Below, in pieces: positions 9,453-17,484 of a stretch of 64,000 nucleotides of DNA. The stretch is taken from positions 1 to 64,000 of the forward strand of contig CALJDR010000022.1 of the NCBI GenBank assembly GCA_938023515.1. The letters run 5' to 3'. The notes under the pieces are model-generated. The model worked only from the letters and a program-made list of their open reading frames with translations. It searched no databases and was not told the DNA's origin. Every line of letters begins with the position of its first letter. The first letter of the stretch is position 1. This DNA is from an uncultured Flavobacteriales bacterium (GTDB taxonomy: Bacteria > Bacteroidota > Bacteroidia > Flavobacteriales > UBA1820). The translations under genes were made by a program, and so were the position numbers.

Positions 9453-9956
9453 CTACTTAAAGATGTGGTGCATCAGGCGTTTGCGGTCGGCGATGCTCTC
9501 TTCGAGGGAGATCATCGTCTCGGTGCGGGTCACCCCTTCGATATCGTCCATCATGAAGATGATCTCTTTGGCGTGGTGGGTGTCGCGGGCCTTTATCTCA
9601 CAGAAGATGTTGTACTGGCCGGTGGTCAGGTGCGCTACCACCACGTAAGGGATCTTGCGTAGTTCCTCGATCACATGCTGGGTAAGCTTGGTCTTCGAGA
9701 GGTAAATACCGATGTAAGCCGTGAATGAAAATCCCATTTTGGAGTAGTCAATGTTCAGGGTCGACCCGGTGATGATGCCGGCCTCCTCCATTTTACGCAC
9801 GCGCACATGCACCGTCCCTGCCGAAATGATAAGCTTTTTCGCTATCTCGGTGTACGGCATGCGGGTATTTTCTATCAGGAGCTCCAGGATCTGGTTGTCG
9901 ATCTCGTCCAGTTGGTAGACGGGTGTGGCGTTTTTGGCATAGGTTTTGTTGTCCAT
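9453..9956 (-). CDS. Lrp/AsnC-family transcriptional regulator
   Basis: 167 residues. An N-terminal winged helix-turn-helix (about 15-65, LDEIDNQILELLIENTR and ISAGTVHVRVRKMEEAGII) is followed by the ligand-binding RAM/AsnC domain (about 75-160, with VVVAHLTTGQYNIFCEI). Members bind amino acids and control transport or metabolism as octamers. The gene stands alone, with its own consensus promoter, and its targets cannot be told from context. Confidence 0.95.
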   Translation of the reverse strand: MDNKTYAKNATPVYQLDEIDNQILELLIENTRMPYTEIAKKLIISAGTVHVRVRKMEEAGIITGSTLNIDYSKMGFSFTAYIGIYLSKTKLTQHVIEELRKIPYVVVAHLTTGQYNIFCEIKARDTHHAKEIIFMMDDIEGVTRTETMISLEESIADRKRLMHHIFK

Positions 9957-9990
9957 AGCAGTTCCTATTTTATTTTTAGCATATTTTCAT

Positions 9991-10021
9991 CAAAAGTATG
10001 CATTGTATTGAAAAACGCAAA
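9991..10021 (-). promoter_or_regulatory. Bacteroidetes-type promoter of the Lrp-family gene
   Basis: On the minus strand TTTG, 19 bases, TACTTTTG: both elements match the Bacteroidetes housekeeping consensus with correct spacing, about 35 bases before the start codon. Confidence 0.75.
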
Positions 10022-10120
10022 ATTATTTGCGAAAAATTTAAAAAATATATGAATATAAAAGCATTATGGATATCCGTATTCTCCGGAATATGATTATTTT
10101 TGCGGAAACCTTGCAATAAG

Positions 10121-10879
10121 ATGAAACATGTAATGATGGCCCTGGTGTTGCTGGCGGGCCTTTCCCTTTCGGCCGGTAACAAAATCCCCCGTAAAATCGT
10201 CCGCGACAGCCTTCCGGTGCTCACCGAACGCTGTGCCAAAGTCCTTAAAGCGGCGTATATGGCCCAGACCCCCTTGGGAGTGGATAAAAAGATCCCCGGA
10301 TGGGAAGGCTATCCGGTGCAGTTGTATGAGTACAAGACCGGATACGACAGCACGGCCCGCGCCCCGAAAATAGGCAAGGTCTACCTGCTGAACCCGACGG
10401 CTGAAAAGATGGCCATGTGGATCCTGACGGCCTGCTGGGAAGCCAAGCAGAGCGTCGATTTCCAGTATACGGAAAAACTGCGCAAACAAATCCTTTACCA
10501 GTCGGGAGGTCAGTTCCCGGTAAGCGGTGTGGTATATGAGGCTATGTACAAGCCCGGCGATTATTACCCATACCTGTTCAAGAACGGGGTGAGCGTATGG
10601 CTGATCGACAGCACCCTTAAAAGCCCCAATCCCAATGCCGAATTGCTCGATTTCTACCTGCACATGAAATACAGCGACCTCAAACCGAAAGTAGGGACTT
10701 ATGCGCGCATTTGCAGCACGACCCCGGATCAGTATATTGCGGCCGGCGGAAAAGAGAAAGTAGGCTCGGGCAAAGAAATTAACCAGCATTGGCTGGACGT
10801 GGTACGCGACCTTTACAAGAAAGCGTGGAAGTCCGACCGCAACGAGCTGTTTGTCATCTGGGCGAAAGCCAACCTGTAA
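10121..10879 (+). CDS. Secreted protein of unknown function (tandem paralog 1)
   Basis: I do not recognise the family. From the ATG at 10121 the protein is 252 residues with a signal peptide (MKHVMMALVLLAGLSLSAG); a start at 10100 would add seven residues. Most of the sequence matches the next gene: NKIPRK near the mature N-terminus, DSLPV, ERC, GYDSTA, KVYLLNP, the block VSGVVYEAMYKPGDYYPYLFK, and a C-terminal KKAWKSDRNEL. There is no enzyme motif I can name. A box TATTTTTG lies at 10095-10102, and a strong hairpin follows the gene, so the two copies are probably transcribed separately. Confidence 0.8.
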   Translation: MKHVMMALVLLAGLSLSAGNKIPRKIVRDSLPVLTERCAKVLKAAYMAQTPLGVDKKIPGWEGYPVQLYEYKTGYDSTARAPKIGKVYLLNPTAEKMAMWILTACWEAKQSVDFQYTEKLRKQILYQSGGQFPVSGVVYEAMYKPGDYYPYLFKNGVSVWLIDSTLKSPNPNAELLDFYLHMKYSDLKPKVGTYARICSTTPDQYIAAGGKEKVGSGKEINQHWLDVVRDLYKKAWKSDRNELFVIWAKANL

Positions 10880-10910
10880 ACGCTGCCGGGCGTTCCGGTG
10901 AAAAATGTCC

Positions 10911-10945
10911 AAAACGGGGCGGAATTTTTCCGCCCCGTTTTTTTG
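10911..10945 (+). terminator. Rho-independent terminator after paralog 1
   Basis: A 12-pair stem (10911-10922 with 10930-10941, loop AATTTTT) is followed by T's, 31 bases after the stop codon of the preceding gene. Confidence 0.85.
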
Positions 10946-11015
10946 TGGCAGGACATATTTCTATTTTTTTCGCTTTCCCCGGAATATTGCTTATTTTTGT
11001 GGAAAACATACGACG

Positions 11016-11822
11016 ATGAAATACGGATTTACACTCCTGGTGCTGGTTGTTTCCCTTTCCCTTTCGGCCGGCAACGGAAAGATACCCCGCAAAATCTGGC
11101 GCGACAGCCTGCCGGTGATCGCCGAGCGGTGCCAGAAAGTATTGGAAGGGGCCTATATGGCCCAAAAATATCTCGGCACCCATGAAAATCTGGAAGGCTG
11201 GGAGGGCTATCCGGTGAAACTCTACGAATATTACACGGGATACGACAGTACGGCCTGTGCGCCCAAAAAAGGGAAGGTCTATCTGCTCAATCCTTCTGCC
11301 GAACAGATGGCGCGTTGGATCATAACGGCTGTGTGGGAAGCTTCGGGCACGATGGATTACCTGTATACCGAAAGGGTACGGCAGTATATCGCCCACCAGT
11401 CGGGTGGTCAGTTCCCGGTGAGCGGAGTGGTATACGAAGCAATGTATAAGCCCGGCGATTATTACCCGTACCTGTTCAAGGACGGAGTGACGGTTTACCT
11501 GGCGGATAGTACCTATTTCGCCAAAGACAAACATCCCAACGAAGAAATGCTCGATTTCTACCTGCGGATGCGGTACGAGGACCTCAAGCCTTCGACCGGA
11601 CGCTATGCGCGCATTTCCAGCACGACCCGCGAACAATATAAGGCAGCCGGAGGGACGGAAGAAGTCGGTACCTCGGAAGACCGGCGGCAGGAGTGGCTCC
11701 GTGTCGTACGCGAACTGTACAAAAAAGCCTGGAAATCCGACCGCAACGAATTGATCGTCGCCTGGGCGAAAGCGTATATTCCCGGCGATCCGGACGCCTT
11801 GAAATGGGCGGGTATTAAATAA
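11016..11822 (+). CDS. Secreted protein of unknown function (tandem paralog 2)
   Basis: 268 residues from the ATG at 11016, chosen for the signal peptide (MKYGFTLLVLVVSLSLSAG); the open frame extends back to 10905, but that part overlaps the previous terminator and the promoter-like TATTTTTG at 10992-10999. The protein shares with copy 1 the blocks KIPRK, DSLPV, GYDSTA, KVYLLNP, VSGVVYEAMYKPGDYYPYLF and KKAWKSDRNEL, with a few small insertions and a longer C-terminus (IPGDPDALKWAG). No known domain is recognised. The near-identical sequence ahead of both copies (GGAATAT, a few bases, TATTTTTG) shows that the duplication included the promoter. Confidence 0.8.
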   Translation: MKYGFTLLVLVVSLSLSAGNGKIPRKIWRDSLPVIAERCQKVLEGAYMAQKYLGTHENLEGWEGYPVKLYEYYTGYDSTACAPKKGKVYLLNPSAEQMARWIITAVWEASGTMDYLYTERVRQYIAHQSGGQFPVSGVVYEAMYKPGDYYPYLFKDGVTVYLADSTYFAKDKHPNEEMLDFYLRMRYEDLKPSTGRYARISSTTREQYKAAGGTEEVGTSEDRRQEWLRVVRELYKKAWKSDRNELIVAWAKAYIPGDPDALKWAGIK

Positions 11823-11834
11823 ACGAACAGGAAC

Positions 11835-11850
11835 CGGACGGATCCGTCCG
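11835..11850. repeat. 16-base perfect palindrome between paralog 2 and ktrA-like gene
   Basis: CGGACGGATCCGTCCG is self-complementary and lies 12 bases after one stop and 16 bases before the next start. It could be a weak terminator (A-rich rather than T-rich sequence follows) or a protein-binding site. Confidence 0.45.
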
Positions 11851-11866
11851 ATAAAAAAGACTATAT

Positions 11867-12583
11867 ATGGCAGATGGAAGATTCGCGGTGATAGGAATGG
11901 GCCGTTTCGGCTCGGCCATTGCGCAGAAACTGGCGGAAAAAGGGGCCGAGGTCATCGCTATGGATGCCGACCGCGAACGCGTGGAACAGATACGCGACAA
12001 GGTGACCTATGCCGTGGCATTGGACTCGACGGATAAAGACGCCCTGATGTCGCAGGGAGTAAAGGATATGGATGCGGTGGTAGTGTCGATCGGGGAAAAT
12101 TTCCAGGACGTACTGCTCACTACGTTCGTCCTTCAGGAGATCGGCGTCAAACGGGTAATCGTGCGGGCCAACGGCGATACGCAGAACAAGATCCTCGAAA
12201 AGATGGGGGTCAAGGAGATTCTTTCTCCCGAACTGGAGGTGAGTAATGCCGTGGCGGAAAACCTGATCAATCCGCATGTACTGATGTCGGTCCGCCTGCC
12301 GGACGATTACCGGATCATCGAGGTCAAAGCGCCGTCCGGGATCGCAGGCCGCACGCTCGCCGAGATAGGCCTGCGCGAAAAATACAAACTGAACCTGGTG
12401 ACCCTGCTCCGCTGGGACGGGACGGCCGATGCCCCGGCCGAATTCCTCGGGGAAAACCCTTCCCATACCAACCATCATATCATCGGTGTGCCGGCCGGGG
12501 ATACCAAAATCGAATCTTCGGATATCCTGCTGCTTTTCGGCACGTCGAAGAATATCCAGAAATTTATAGAGATAAACTCATAG
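11867..12583 (+). CDS. KtrA/TrkA-like RCK potassium-channel regulatory subunit
   Basis: 238 residues. An N-terminal Rossmann RCK domain has the nucleotide-binding GMGRFG motif (G10, G12, G15) and the acidic MDADRERV end of strand 2. A C-terminal TrkA-C domain follows (about 140-235, after the RLPDDYRIIEVKAPSGIAGRTLAEI segment). Such proteins bind ATP/ADP or c-di-AMP and gate a KtrB/TrkH membrane subunit. No KtrB-like gene adjoins it: a terminator follows and the upstream gene is unrelated, so the partner must be encoded elsewhere. It may be co-transcribed with paralog 2 (44-base gap). Confidence 0.92.
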   Translation: MADGRFAVIGMGRFGSAIAQKLAEKGAEVIAMDADRERVEQIRDKVTYAVALDSTDKDALMSQGVKDMDAVVVSIGENFQDVLLTTFVLQEIGVKRVIVRANGDTQNKILEKMGVKEILSPELEVSNAVAENLINPHVLMSVRLPDDYRIIEVKAPSGIAGRTLAEIGLREKYKLNLVTLLRWDGTADAPAEFLGENPSHTNHHIIGVPAGDTKIESSDILLLFGTSKNIQKFIEINS

Positions 12584-12598
12584 AGGAGGAATGCCAAT

Positions 12599-12633
12599 AA
12601 AAAAGGCGGCTCGGAAAGAGCCGCCTTTTTTAT
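12599..12633. terminator. Bidirectional terminator
   Basis: Stem AAAAGGCGGCTC/GAGCCGCCTTTT with loop GGAAA, flanked by A-runs and T-runs, between converging genes (ktrA-like plus strand, WG-repeat protein minus strand). Confidence 0.9.
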
Positions 12634-12647
12634 ATGCTGTATTCCGG

Positions 12648-14777
12648 TCATTCTCCCTTGTAAATGAACTTGCCGGTGTTGGTGTCGAAATAGAGGAATT
12701 CCCCGTCCATGACTACCTGAAGGATATCGGGCGAGTATTCGCGCAGGCGGTCATACTCTATCGGCAGGACGATGCCGCCTTCCTGGTTCACGATGCCCAT
12801 TTTACCTTCCTTGGCCACGATATACATGTTCGTTCCCAAGGGTTCGATGTTCGAATATTCCAGAGGGATCAGGATCACGCCTTTTTCGTTGATCACGCCC
12901 CACTGGCCTTTGCGCACGACGATGGCACGTCCTTGGCTGAATGGCTGGGCGGAATCGTAAATGCACTTGATGATGATGTTCATTTTGGAGTCCGCGTATC
13001 CCCACAGACCACTCCGCTGTACCGGCACCGGCCAGTTCGGCGAAGGGATGATGTCGTCGAAAAGATTGGGGAGCAACCGTTTGCCGGCGGTATTTATTAT
13101 GCCGTACTTGTTCCGGTAGGCGGTTTTAGCCCTTTCCTGGGAGAATTTGGCATCGGCGATATTGTCGAACGCCGTGAGGTTGACGGCGATAGCTTCTTTT
13201 CCCCGAGGGTCGATATAGCCGTATTTCTGCCCGATTTGCACGGCGGCCAGGCTGTCGGCCATATTCCCGACCTTATCGTACCGTTTGGCCGAAAGCGGGG
13301 CGCCGGTACGGTCGGTTATCGTCCATTTTCCGGTCGAATCCTGAATGGCCAATGTGTTGGTGGCTAATATCTTGATATCCGAAAAATCCCCGGAAAGGAA
13401 CGGTTGCCCGTCCAGGCTCATGATCTCGGCTTTTCCGTTCGCCCGGACTACGGCCAGTCCGTCGTGGAAAAGTTCTGCGCTTTCGTATTCGTTAGACAAG
13501 GGATGTCCTTCCCGCGAGTAATACCGGTAGGAGGCTCCTTTGCGGGCCAGGACCGGGCCCTGCTCATCGAGAAAAACTTCATCGAAATCGGTGGGCAGTA
13601 CCATGCCGCCCGCTTTATTGATCACCCCTTGCCGGTCGTTGTTCATCACCACGGCCAGTTCCCCTTTGAATGGGAAACCGTCCTCCCACAGAAATCCGGC
13701 CAATAGAGTGCCGCGGGGGTCGATATAGGAAATTTTATCTCCGCGCCCGACCAAAGCGGCCCGGCTGGAGAAATCATCCACGAAATCGTATTGCGGATCT
13801 ACGGTTACCTGTCCCTGCGAGTTGACAAAACCATATTGTTTGTTCTTCGACAGGATGGGGAAATATTTCACGTCGCGGAGTTTCACATCCTCATCGAGGA
13901 TGGCCTTCATCGGGAACTGGGGATAAATACGGCGGAATGCGTCCACCCTTTCCTGCGATAGGTCCGAGAACCAGAGATGATAAATGGCCTCCCAGGCTTT
14001 TTTGGTGTAAGGATTGTCCGGATAGAGGCGCACGAACGAAGTGTACTCTCCCAAGGTTTTTCCGGCGGTAGTCAGGTCGAATATCTTTTCCTGTGCCTGA
14101 TTTACGTATGGGCTGTCCGGATAGGCTTTCACGAAAGCCATATATTGTTCGGCCGTGCCGCCCTTGGTCGTTTCTTCGAAAAGGAGTTTTTGGTAGAGTT
14201 CCCGGGCGCGGGCAGACTGCGGGGCGTTCGGATAGGTGTCGGCGAAAGTCTTGTAGGCGCTCCAGGTATGTTGTTTTTCCGCCTGGGCGAATGCCAGTTC
14301 GTCCCGACGGGTTATCGCTTCGTCCTGCCGGACGGAGAACGGGTATTTCCGGATGACGGCTTCCAAGGCTGCTACCGAATGTTCTTTTACCGCCGCATCC
14401 AGGGCCAGCGAAGCGATGTGCTGACGTTGGGCGTAGAGCGTATCTTTGTCTACGGCCTGTTCCTCAAATATTTTCTTTTTATCCTTCGCCTTTACATCGT
14501 CGTAAGCATTTATGCTGCGTTCGATGCAGGAGAAAGCAGAGTCCAGCTGGTAGAACGGATTGTTGTCGCGGGAATAGATAAGGCTCAGTCCGTAATTGGA
14601 CAGCATTTCATCGCTTTTGAGCGATTTCTCGAACAGTTCTTTCGCTTTAAAATAGTCGTGGACACCCAACGCCTCGAAGGCCTTATCGAGCCTTCCGGCG
14701 GACAGCGGCAGGCACAAAAGTAACAGCGCCGCTATACATATCGCTTTTCTGACAGATACCATTTGCAGTGTGGACAA
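12648..14777 (-). CDS. Secreted TPR and WG-repeat protein
   Basis: 709 residues, with an N-terminal signal (the start may be Met6 at 14762: MVSVRKAICIAALLLLCLPLSA). Residues about 25-300 are helical tetratricopeptide-like repeats with recurring F-x-YPD/YPN segments (FADTYPNAPQSARA, FVKAYPDSPYV, FVRLYPDNPYT). Residues about 310-705 are WG beta-repeats with the pattern YGFVNSQG, GVINKAGG, YGYIDPRG, YGIINTAGK, WGVINEKGV, MGIVNQEGG. WG-repeat proteins are common in Bacteroidetes and may bind surface ligands or partners; no enzymatic function is known. It is downstream of the small basic-tailed gene (39-base gap) and probably shares its promoter. Confidence 0.9.
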   Translation of the reverse strand: MSTLQMVSVRKAICIAALLLLCLPLSAGRLDKAFEALGVHDYFKAKELFEKSLKSDEMLSNYGLSLIYSRDNNPFYQLDSAFSCIERSINAYDDVKAKDKKKIFEEQAVDKDTLYAQRQHIASLALDAAVKEHSVAALEAVIRKYPFSVRQDEAITRRDELAFAQAEKQHTWSAYKTFADTYPNAPQSARARELYQKLLFEETTKGGTAEQYMAFVKAYPDSPYVNQAQEKIFDLTTAGKTLGEYTSFVRLYPDNPYTKKAWEAIYHLWFSDLSQERVDAFRRIYPQFPMKAILDEDVKLRDVKYFPILSKNKQYGFVNSQGQVTVDPQYDFVDDFSSRAALVGRGDKISYIDPRGTLLAGFLWEDGFPFKGELAVVMNNDRQGVINKAGGMVLPTDFDEVFLDEQGPVLARKGASYRYYSREGHPLSNEYESAELFHDGLAVVRANGKAEIMSLDGQPFLSGDFSDIKILATNTLAIQDSTGKWTITDRTGAPLSAKRYDKVGNMADSLAAVQIGQKYGYIDPRGKEAIAVNLTAFDNIADAKFSQERAKTAYRNKYGIINTAGKRLLPNLFDDIIPSPNWPVPVQRSGLWGYADSKMNIIIKCIYDSAQPFSQGRAIVVRKGQWGVINEKGVILIPLEYSNIEPLGTNMYIVAKEGKMGIVNQEGGIVLPIEYDRLREYSPDILQVVMDGEFLYFDTNTGKFIYKGE

Positions 14778-14816
14778 TTCTAAAACCCGGAAAAAGAGAA
14801 AAGGGGCGGGGTTTGT

Positions 14817-15170
14817 TTATTCCTCCGCCGTTTCTTTCGTTTCAGCTTTTGCTTTCGGAGCGGCTTTCTTCCGGGGTTTCGGAGCGGCTTCGCTCTTCCC
14901 GTCGGCCAAGGCCTCCAGTTTTTTGGACAGGCTGTCTACCGAAGCATCAAACTCCTTGCGCACTCCCTTGGCACGGTCGGCCGGCGAAGGGCCCTCCTTG
15001 CGGGAAAGTTTGGCCAGCGTGGACATATAGGCGTCCTCGATCTCCTGGGCCAGCGCTTCGGCGGCTTTGGGATCGGTGTTGGGGAATACCATCTGCACCA
15101 GATAGCACTGGTCCAGCAGAGCGCCGTACGTATATATGAGCTCTTTTTTCAAGTCTTTGATACTTGCCAT
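14817..15170 (-). CDS. Small conserved protein with Lys/Ala/Pro-rich tail
   Basis: 117 residues, family not recognised by name. The N-terminal two thirds is predicted helical (MASIKDLKKELIYTYGALLDQ, then EALAQEIEDAYMSTLAKL). The last 30 residues are low-complexity and basic (KPRKKAAPKAKAETK), like histone H1-type tails, which suggests nucleic-acid or envelope contact; this is inference. It is cytoplasmic by lack of a signal peptide. It is first in an operon with the WG-repeat gene, under a consensus promoter at 15206-15237. Confidence 0.8.
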   Translation of the reverse strand: MASIKDLKKELIYTYGALLDQCYLVQMVFPNTDPKAAEALAQEIEDAYMSTLAKLSRKEGPSPADRAKGVRKEFDASVDSLSKKLEALADGKSEAAPKPRKKAAPKAKAETKETAEE

Positions 15171-15205
15171 GTTGAATTTCTTGTTAATTCGGTTATTATT
15201 GATGA

Positions 15206-15237
15206 CAAAGATAGTTCATAATTCGGTTATTTGGCAA
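15206..15237 (-). promoter_or_regulatory. Bacteroidetes-type promoter of the small basic-tailed gene
   Basis: On the minus strand TTG, 21 bases, TATCTTTG. Both elements fit the consensus, and the start codon is about 35 bases downstream. Confidence 0.7.
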
Positions 15238-15246
15238 CATAATGTG

Positions 15247-15254
15247 TAATTTTG
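15247..15254 (+). promoter_or_regulatory. -7 box upstream of mnmA
   Basis: TAATTTTG on the plus strand matches TAnnTTTG and lies 43 bases before the mnmA ATG. The -33 element is imperfect (TTCG about 21 bases upstream). Confidence 0.5.
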
Positions 15255-15297
15255 CAATTGTTTAAGCCTCCCGGGGCGTTATTTTAAGAAAATCATA

Positions 15298-16509
15298 ATG
15301 ACAGGCAGCACGAAGAAAAGGGTGGTCGTAGGGCTTTCCGGCGGGGTGGATTCGTCGGTGGCCGCGTATTTGCTGAAAGAACAGGGGTACGATGTAGTAG
15401 GCCTTTTTATGAAGAATTGGCACGATACGTCGGTGACCCTCTCCAAGGAATGTCCTTGGCTGGAAGACAGTAATGATGCAATGCTCGTTGCCCGGGCGCT
15501 GGACATTCCGTTCTCGGTGATAGACCTGAGCGAAATATATCGGCAGAAAGTTGTGGACTATATGTTCGGCGAATATGAAAAAGGCCGCACCCCCAATCCC
15601 GACGTGCTGTGCAACCGGGAGATAAAATTCGACGTATTCCTCCGGGCAGCCCTCGACCTGGGCGCCGACTATGTCGCTACCGGCCATTACGCCCGTATCG
15701 GGACGGAAGAAAAGGACGGGAATACCGTTTACCGGCTGTTGGCCGGCAGCGACCCGAATAAGGACCAAAGCTATTTCCTGTGCCAACTTTCCCAAGGGCA
15801 GCTTTCCCGGGCTATGTTCCCTATCGGCGAACTGCTTAAGCCCGAAGTGCGCCGGATTGCCGCCAAAATGGGGCTCGTGACCGCGGAAAAGAAAGATTCG
15901 CAGGGCATCTGTTTTGTGGGGAAGGTGAAACTCCCTGAATTCCTCAAACAGCGGCTTGCTCCCCGGGAAGGGGATATCGTCGAAATACCGGCCGGCAGTC
16001 CGTTGTACTGCCAGCGGAAGGAAGAAGTGGAGCGGGTATCCGAGCAGGCCGAACGTTTGAAAATACAGTCGAAAGCATACGATTATAAACCCGGCGACGG
16101 GAATGTCATCGGGCATCATCAAGGGGCACATTTTTATACTGTTGGCCAGAGGAAAGGATTGAATGTGGGAGGACGTCCGGAACCCCTTTTTGTGATTGCT
16201 ACTGATACTCTGAATAATATAGTGTACGTTGGTCAGGGAAAATCTCATCCGGGTCTTTACCGGAGAGCCCTGTTTATCCCGGCGCAAGACGAACACTGGG
16301 TGCGCCCGGATATGGTGTTGGCAGAGGGGGGGCAGATGGAAGTGTCGGTCCGTATCCGTTACCGCCAGCCCCTTGAAAAGGCTGTGTTATGCAAAGTACA
16401 GGAGGGAGTTTATGTCGACTTTTCCCGGCCTCAGAGTGCTGTGACAGCCGGTCAGTTTGCTGCCGCTTATAGGGGGGATGAGCTGTTTTTCAGTGGTCCT
16501 ATCGCTTAA
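15298..16509 (+). CDS. mnmA: tRNA-specific 2-thiouridylase MnmA
   Basis: Installs the 2-thio group on U34 of tRNA-Lys, -Glu and -Gln, using ATP and sulfur relayed from a cysteine desulfurase. At 403 residues it is slightly longer than the E. coli enzyme. Visible features are the PP-loop SGGVDSS (14-20), the first catalytic cysteine C105 in [10 protein letters not shown], the GHYAR segment, DQSYFL, and the second catalytic cysteine C205 in QGICFVG. A segment between about 228 and 260 ([16 protein letters not shown]) looks like a lineage-specific insertion. The stop codon lies inside a small inverted repeat (16502-16518). Confidence 0.98.
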   Translation: MTGSTKKRVVVGLSGGVDSSVAAYLLKEQGYDVVGLFMKNWHDTSVTLSKECPWLEDSNDAMLVARALDIPFSVIDLSEIYRQKVVDYMFGEYEKGRTPNPDVLCNREIKFDVFLRAALDLGADYVATGHYARIGTEEKDGNTVYRLLAGSDPNKDQSYFLCQLSQGQLSRAMFPIGELLKPEVRRIAAKMGLVTAEKKDSQGICFVGKVKLPEFLKQRLAPREGDIVEIPAGSPLYCQRKEEVERVSEQAERLKIQSKAYDYKPGDGNVIGHHQGAHFYTVGQRKGLNVGGRPEPLFVIATDTLNNIVYVGQGKSHPGLYRRALFIPAQDEHWVRPDMVLAEGGQMEVSVRIRYRQPLEKAVLCKVQEGVYVDFSRPQSAVTAGQFAAAYRGDELFFSGPIA

Positions 16510-16518
16510 AAAAGCGAT
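16502..16518. repeat. Inverted repeat spanning the mnmA stop codon
   Basis: TCGCTT and AAGCGA arms flank an A-rich centre; the element ATCGCTTAAAA is repeated at 16544-16554. No T-run follows, so a terminator role is uncertain. Confidence 0.3.
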
Positions 16519-16558
16519 AAAACGCCTTGTCAAAGTACATTTGATCGCTTAAAATTCG

Positions 16559-16566
16559 TAACTTTG
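16559..16566 (+). promoter_or_regulatory. -7 box upstream of the starch-synthase-like gene
   Basis: TAACTTTG matches TAnnTTTG; no convincing -33 TTTG at the usual spacing. Start codon about 100 bases downstream. Confidence 0.45.
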
Positions 16567-16669
16567 CAACAACTTACATATTTCCGGCCCCTGTCTTCCA
16601 TCGGTCAAAGGATGGAAGGGTATGCCTGGAAGGGTGTACAGAGGTTAAAATTTTATTAAAATAATTATA

Positions 16670-17476
16670 ATGAAAAACAAGAGGATCTTGTATGTCTCTT
16701 CGGAGCTTACACCCTACTTGCCTTCCAGCCACCGGGCCGATGTGTCGCTCGAAATTCCTCGTCTGATGCAGGAAGAAGGAAGTGAAGTGCGGATATTCAT
16801 GCCCCGGTACGGTAGTATCAACGAACGCCGCCATCAATTGCACGAAGTGATCCGGCTTTCCGGAATGAACCTGGTGGTCAATGATGTCGATCAGCCTTTG
16901 ATCATTAAAGTAGCTTCGGTGCCCAAAGAACGCCTTCAGGTCTATTTTATCGATAACGACGAATATTTTCGCGGACAAGGACGTGAAGAAGAGCAAAAAG
17001 AGGGCATTTTCCCCGATAGCGACGAACGGGCTGTTTTTTTTGCCAAAGGAGTCCTTGAAACGGTAAAAAAACTCAATTGGAGCCCCGATATTGTCCATGT
17101 AAATGGGCCTTTATGTTTTATGCTCCCCTTGTATATCAAAACGCAATATAAAAACGATCCGGCATTTGCCGACGCCAAGGTCGTTACTTCGGTTTTCGGG
17201 GAAGGCTACCAGGGGGCTTTGGATAAAGGATTAGCGGCTAAACTGGCCTTTGACGGGATAGATGAACCCCTCCTTTCGGATCCTACGTACGACAATTTAA
17301 CAAAAACTTGTCTTAAATACTCTGACGCGGTAGTCGTGGACGGGGATACTAACGAGAAAAAGATAGCGGAAATAGTAAAAAGTCGTAAATTGCCCTGCTT
17401 AAAGGATACCGAGGAAAATCCTGCCGGATATGCGGAGTATTCGGCCCTTTATGCAAAAATATCGAACGAAGAATAA
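16670..17476 (+). CDS. Glycogen/starch synthase N-terminal-domain protein (GT5-like half protein)
   Basis: 268 residues resembling only the N-terminal Rossmann half of GT5 glycogen synthases: ILYVSSELTPYLPSSHRADVSLEIPRLM at the start (where true synthases have a KxGGL motif, here SSHRAD), then MPRYGSINERRHQLHEVIRL, IVHVNGPLCFMLPLY and a region about 180-240 like the end of the catalytic domain. The C-terminal GT-B half and its nucleotide-sugar site are absent, so glycogen synthesis by this protein alone is unlikely. It lies eight bases ahead of the DUF4270 lipoprotein, so the two are co-transcribed. Function unknown. Confidence 0.85.
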   Translation: MKNKRILYVSSELTPYLPSSHRADVSLEIPRLMQEEGSEVRIFMPRYGSINERRHQLHEVIRLSGMNLVVNDVDQPLIIKVASVPKERLQVYFIDNDEYFRGQGREEEQKEGIFPDSDERAVFFAKGVLETVKKLNWSPDIVHVNGPLCFMLPLYIKTQYKNDPAFADAKVVTSVFGEGYQGALDKGLAAKLAFDGIDEPLLSDPTYDNLTKTCLKYSDAVVVDGDTNEKKIAEIVKSRKLPCLKDTEENPAGYAEYSALYAKISNEE

Positions 17477-17484
17477 TATCATAG

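Noticed and set aside
15229..15254. TTGGCA element near mnmA as a sigma-54 -24 box
   Set aside because: No GC lies ten bases after the GG; the region fits TAnnTTTG promoters on both strands instead.
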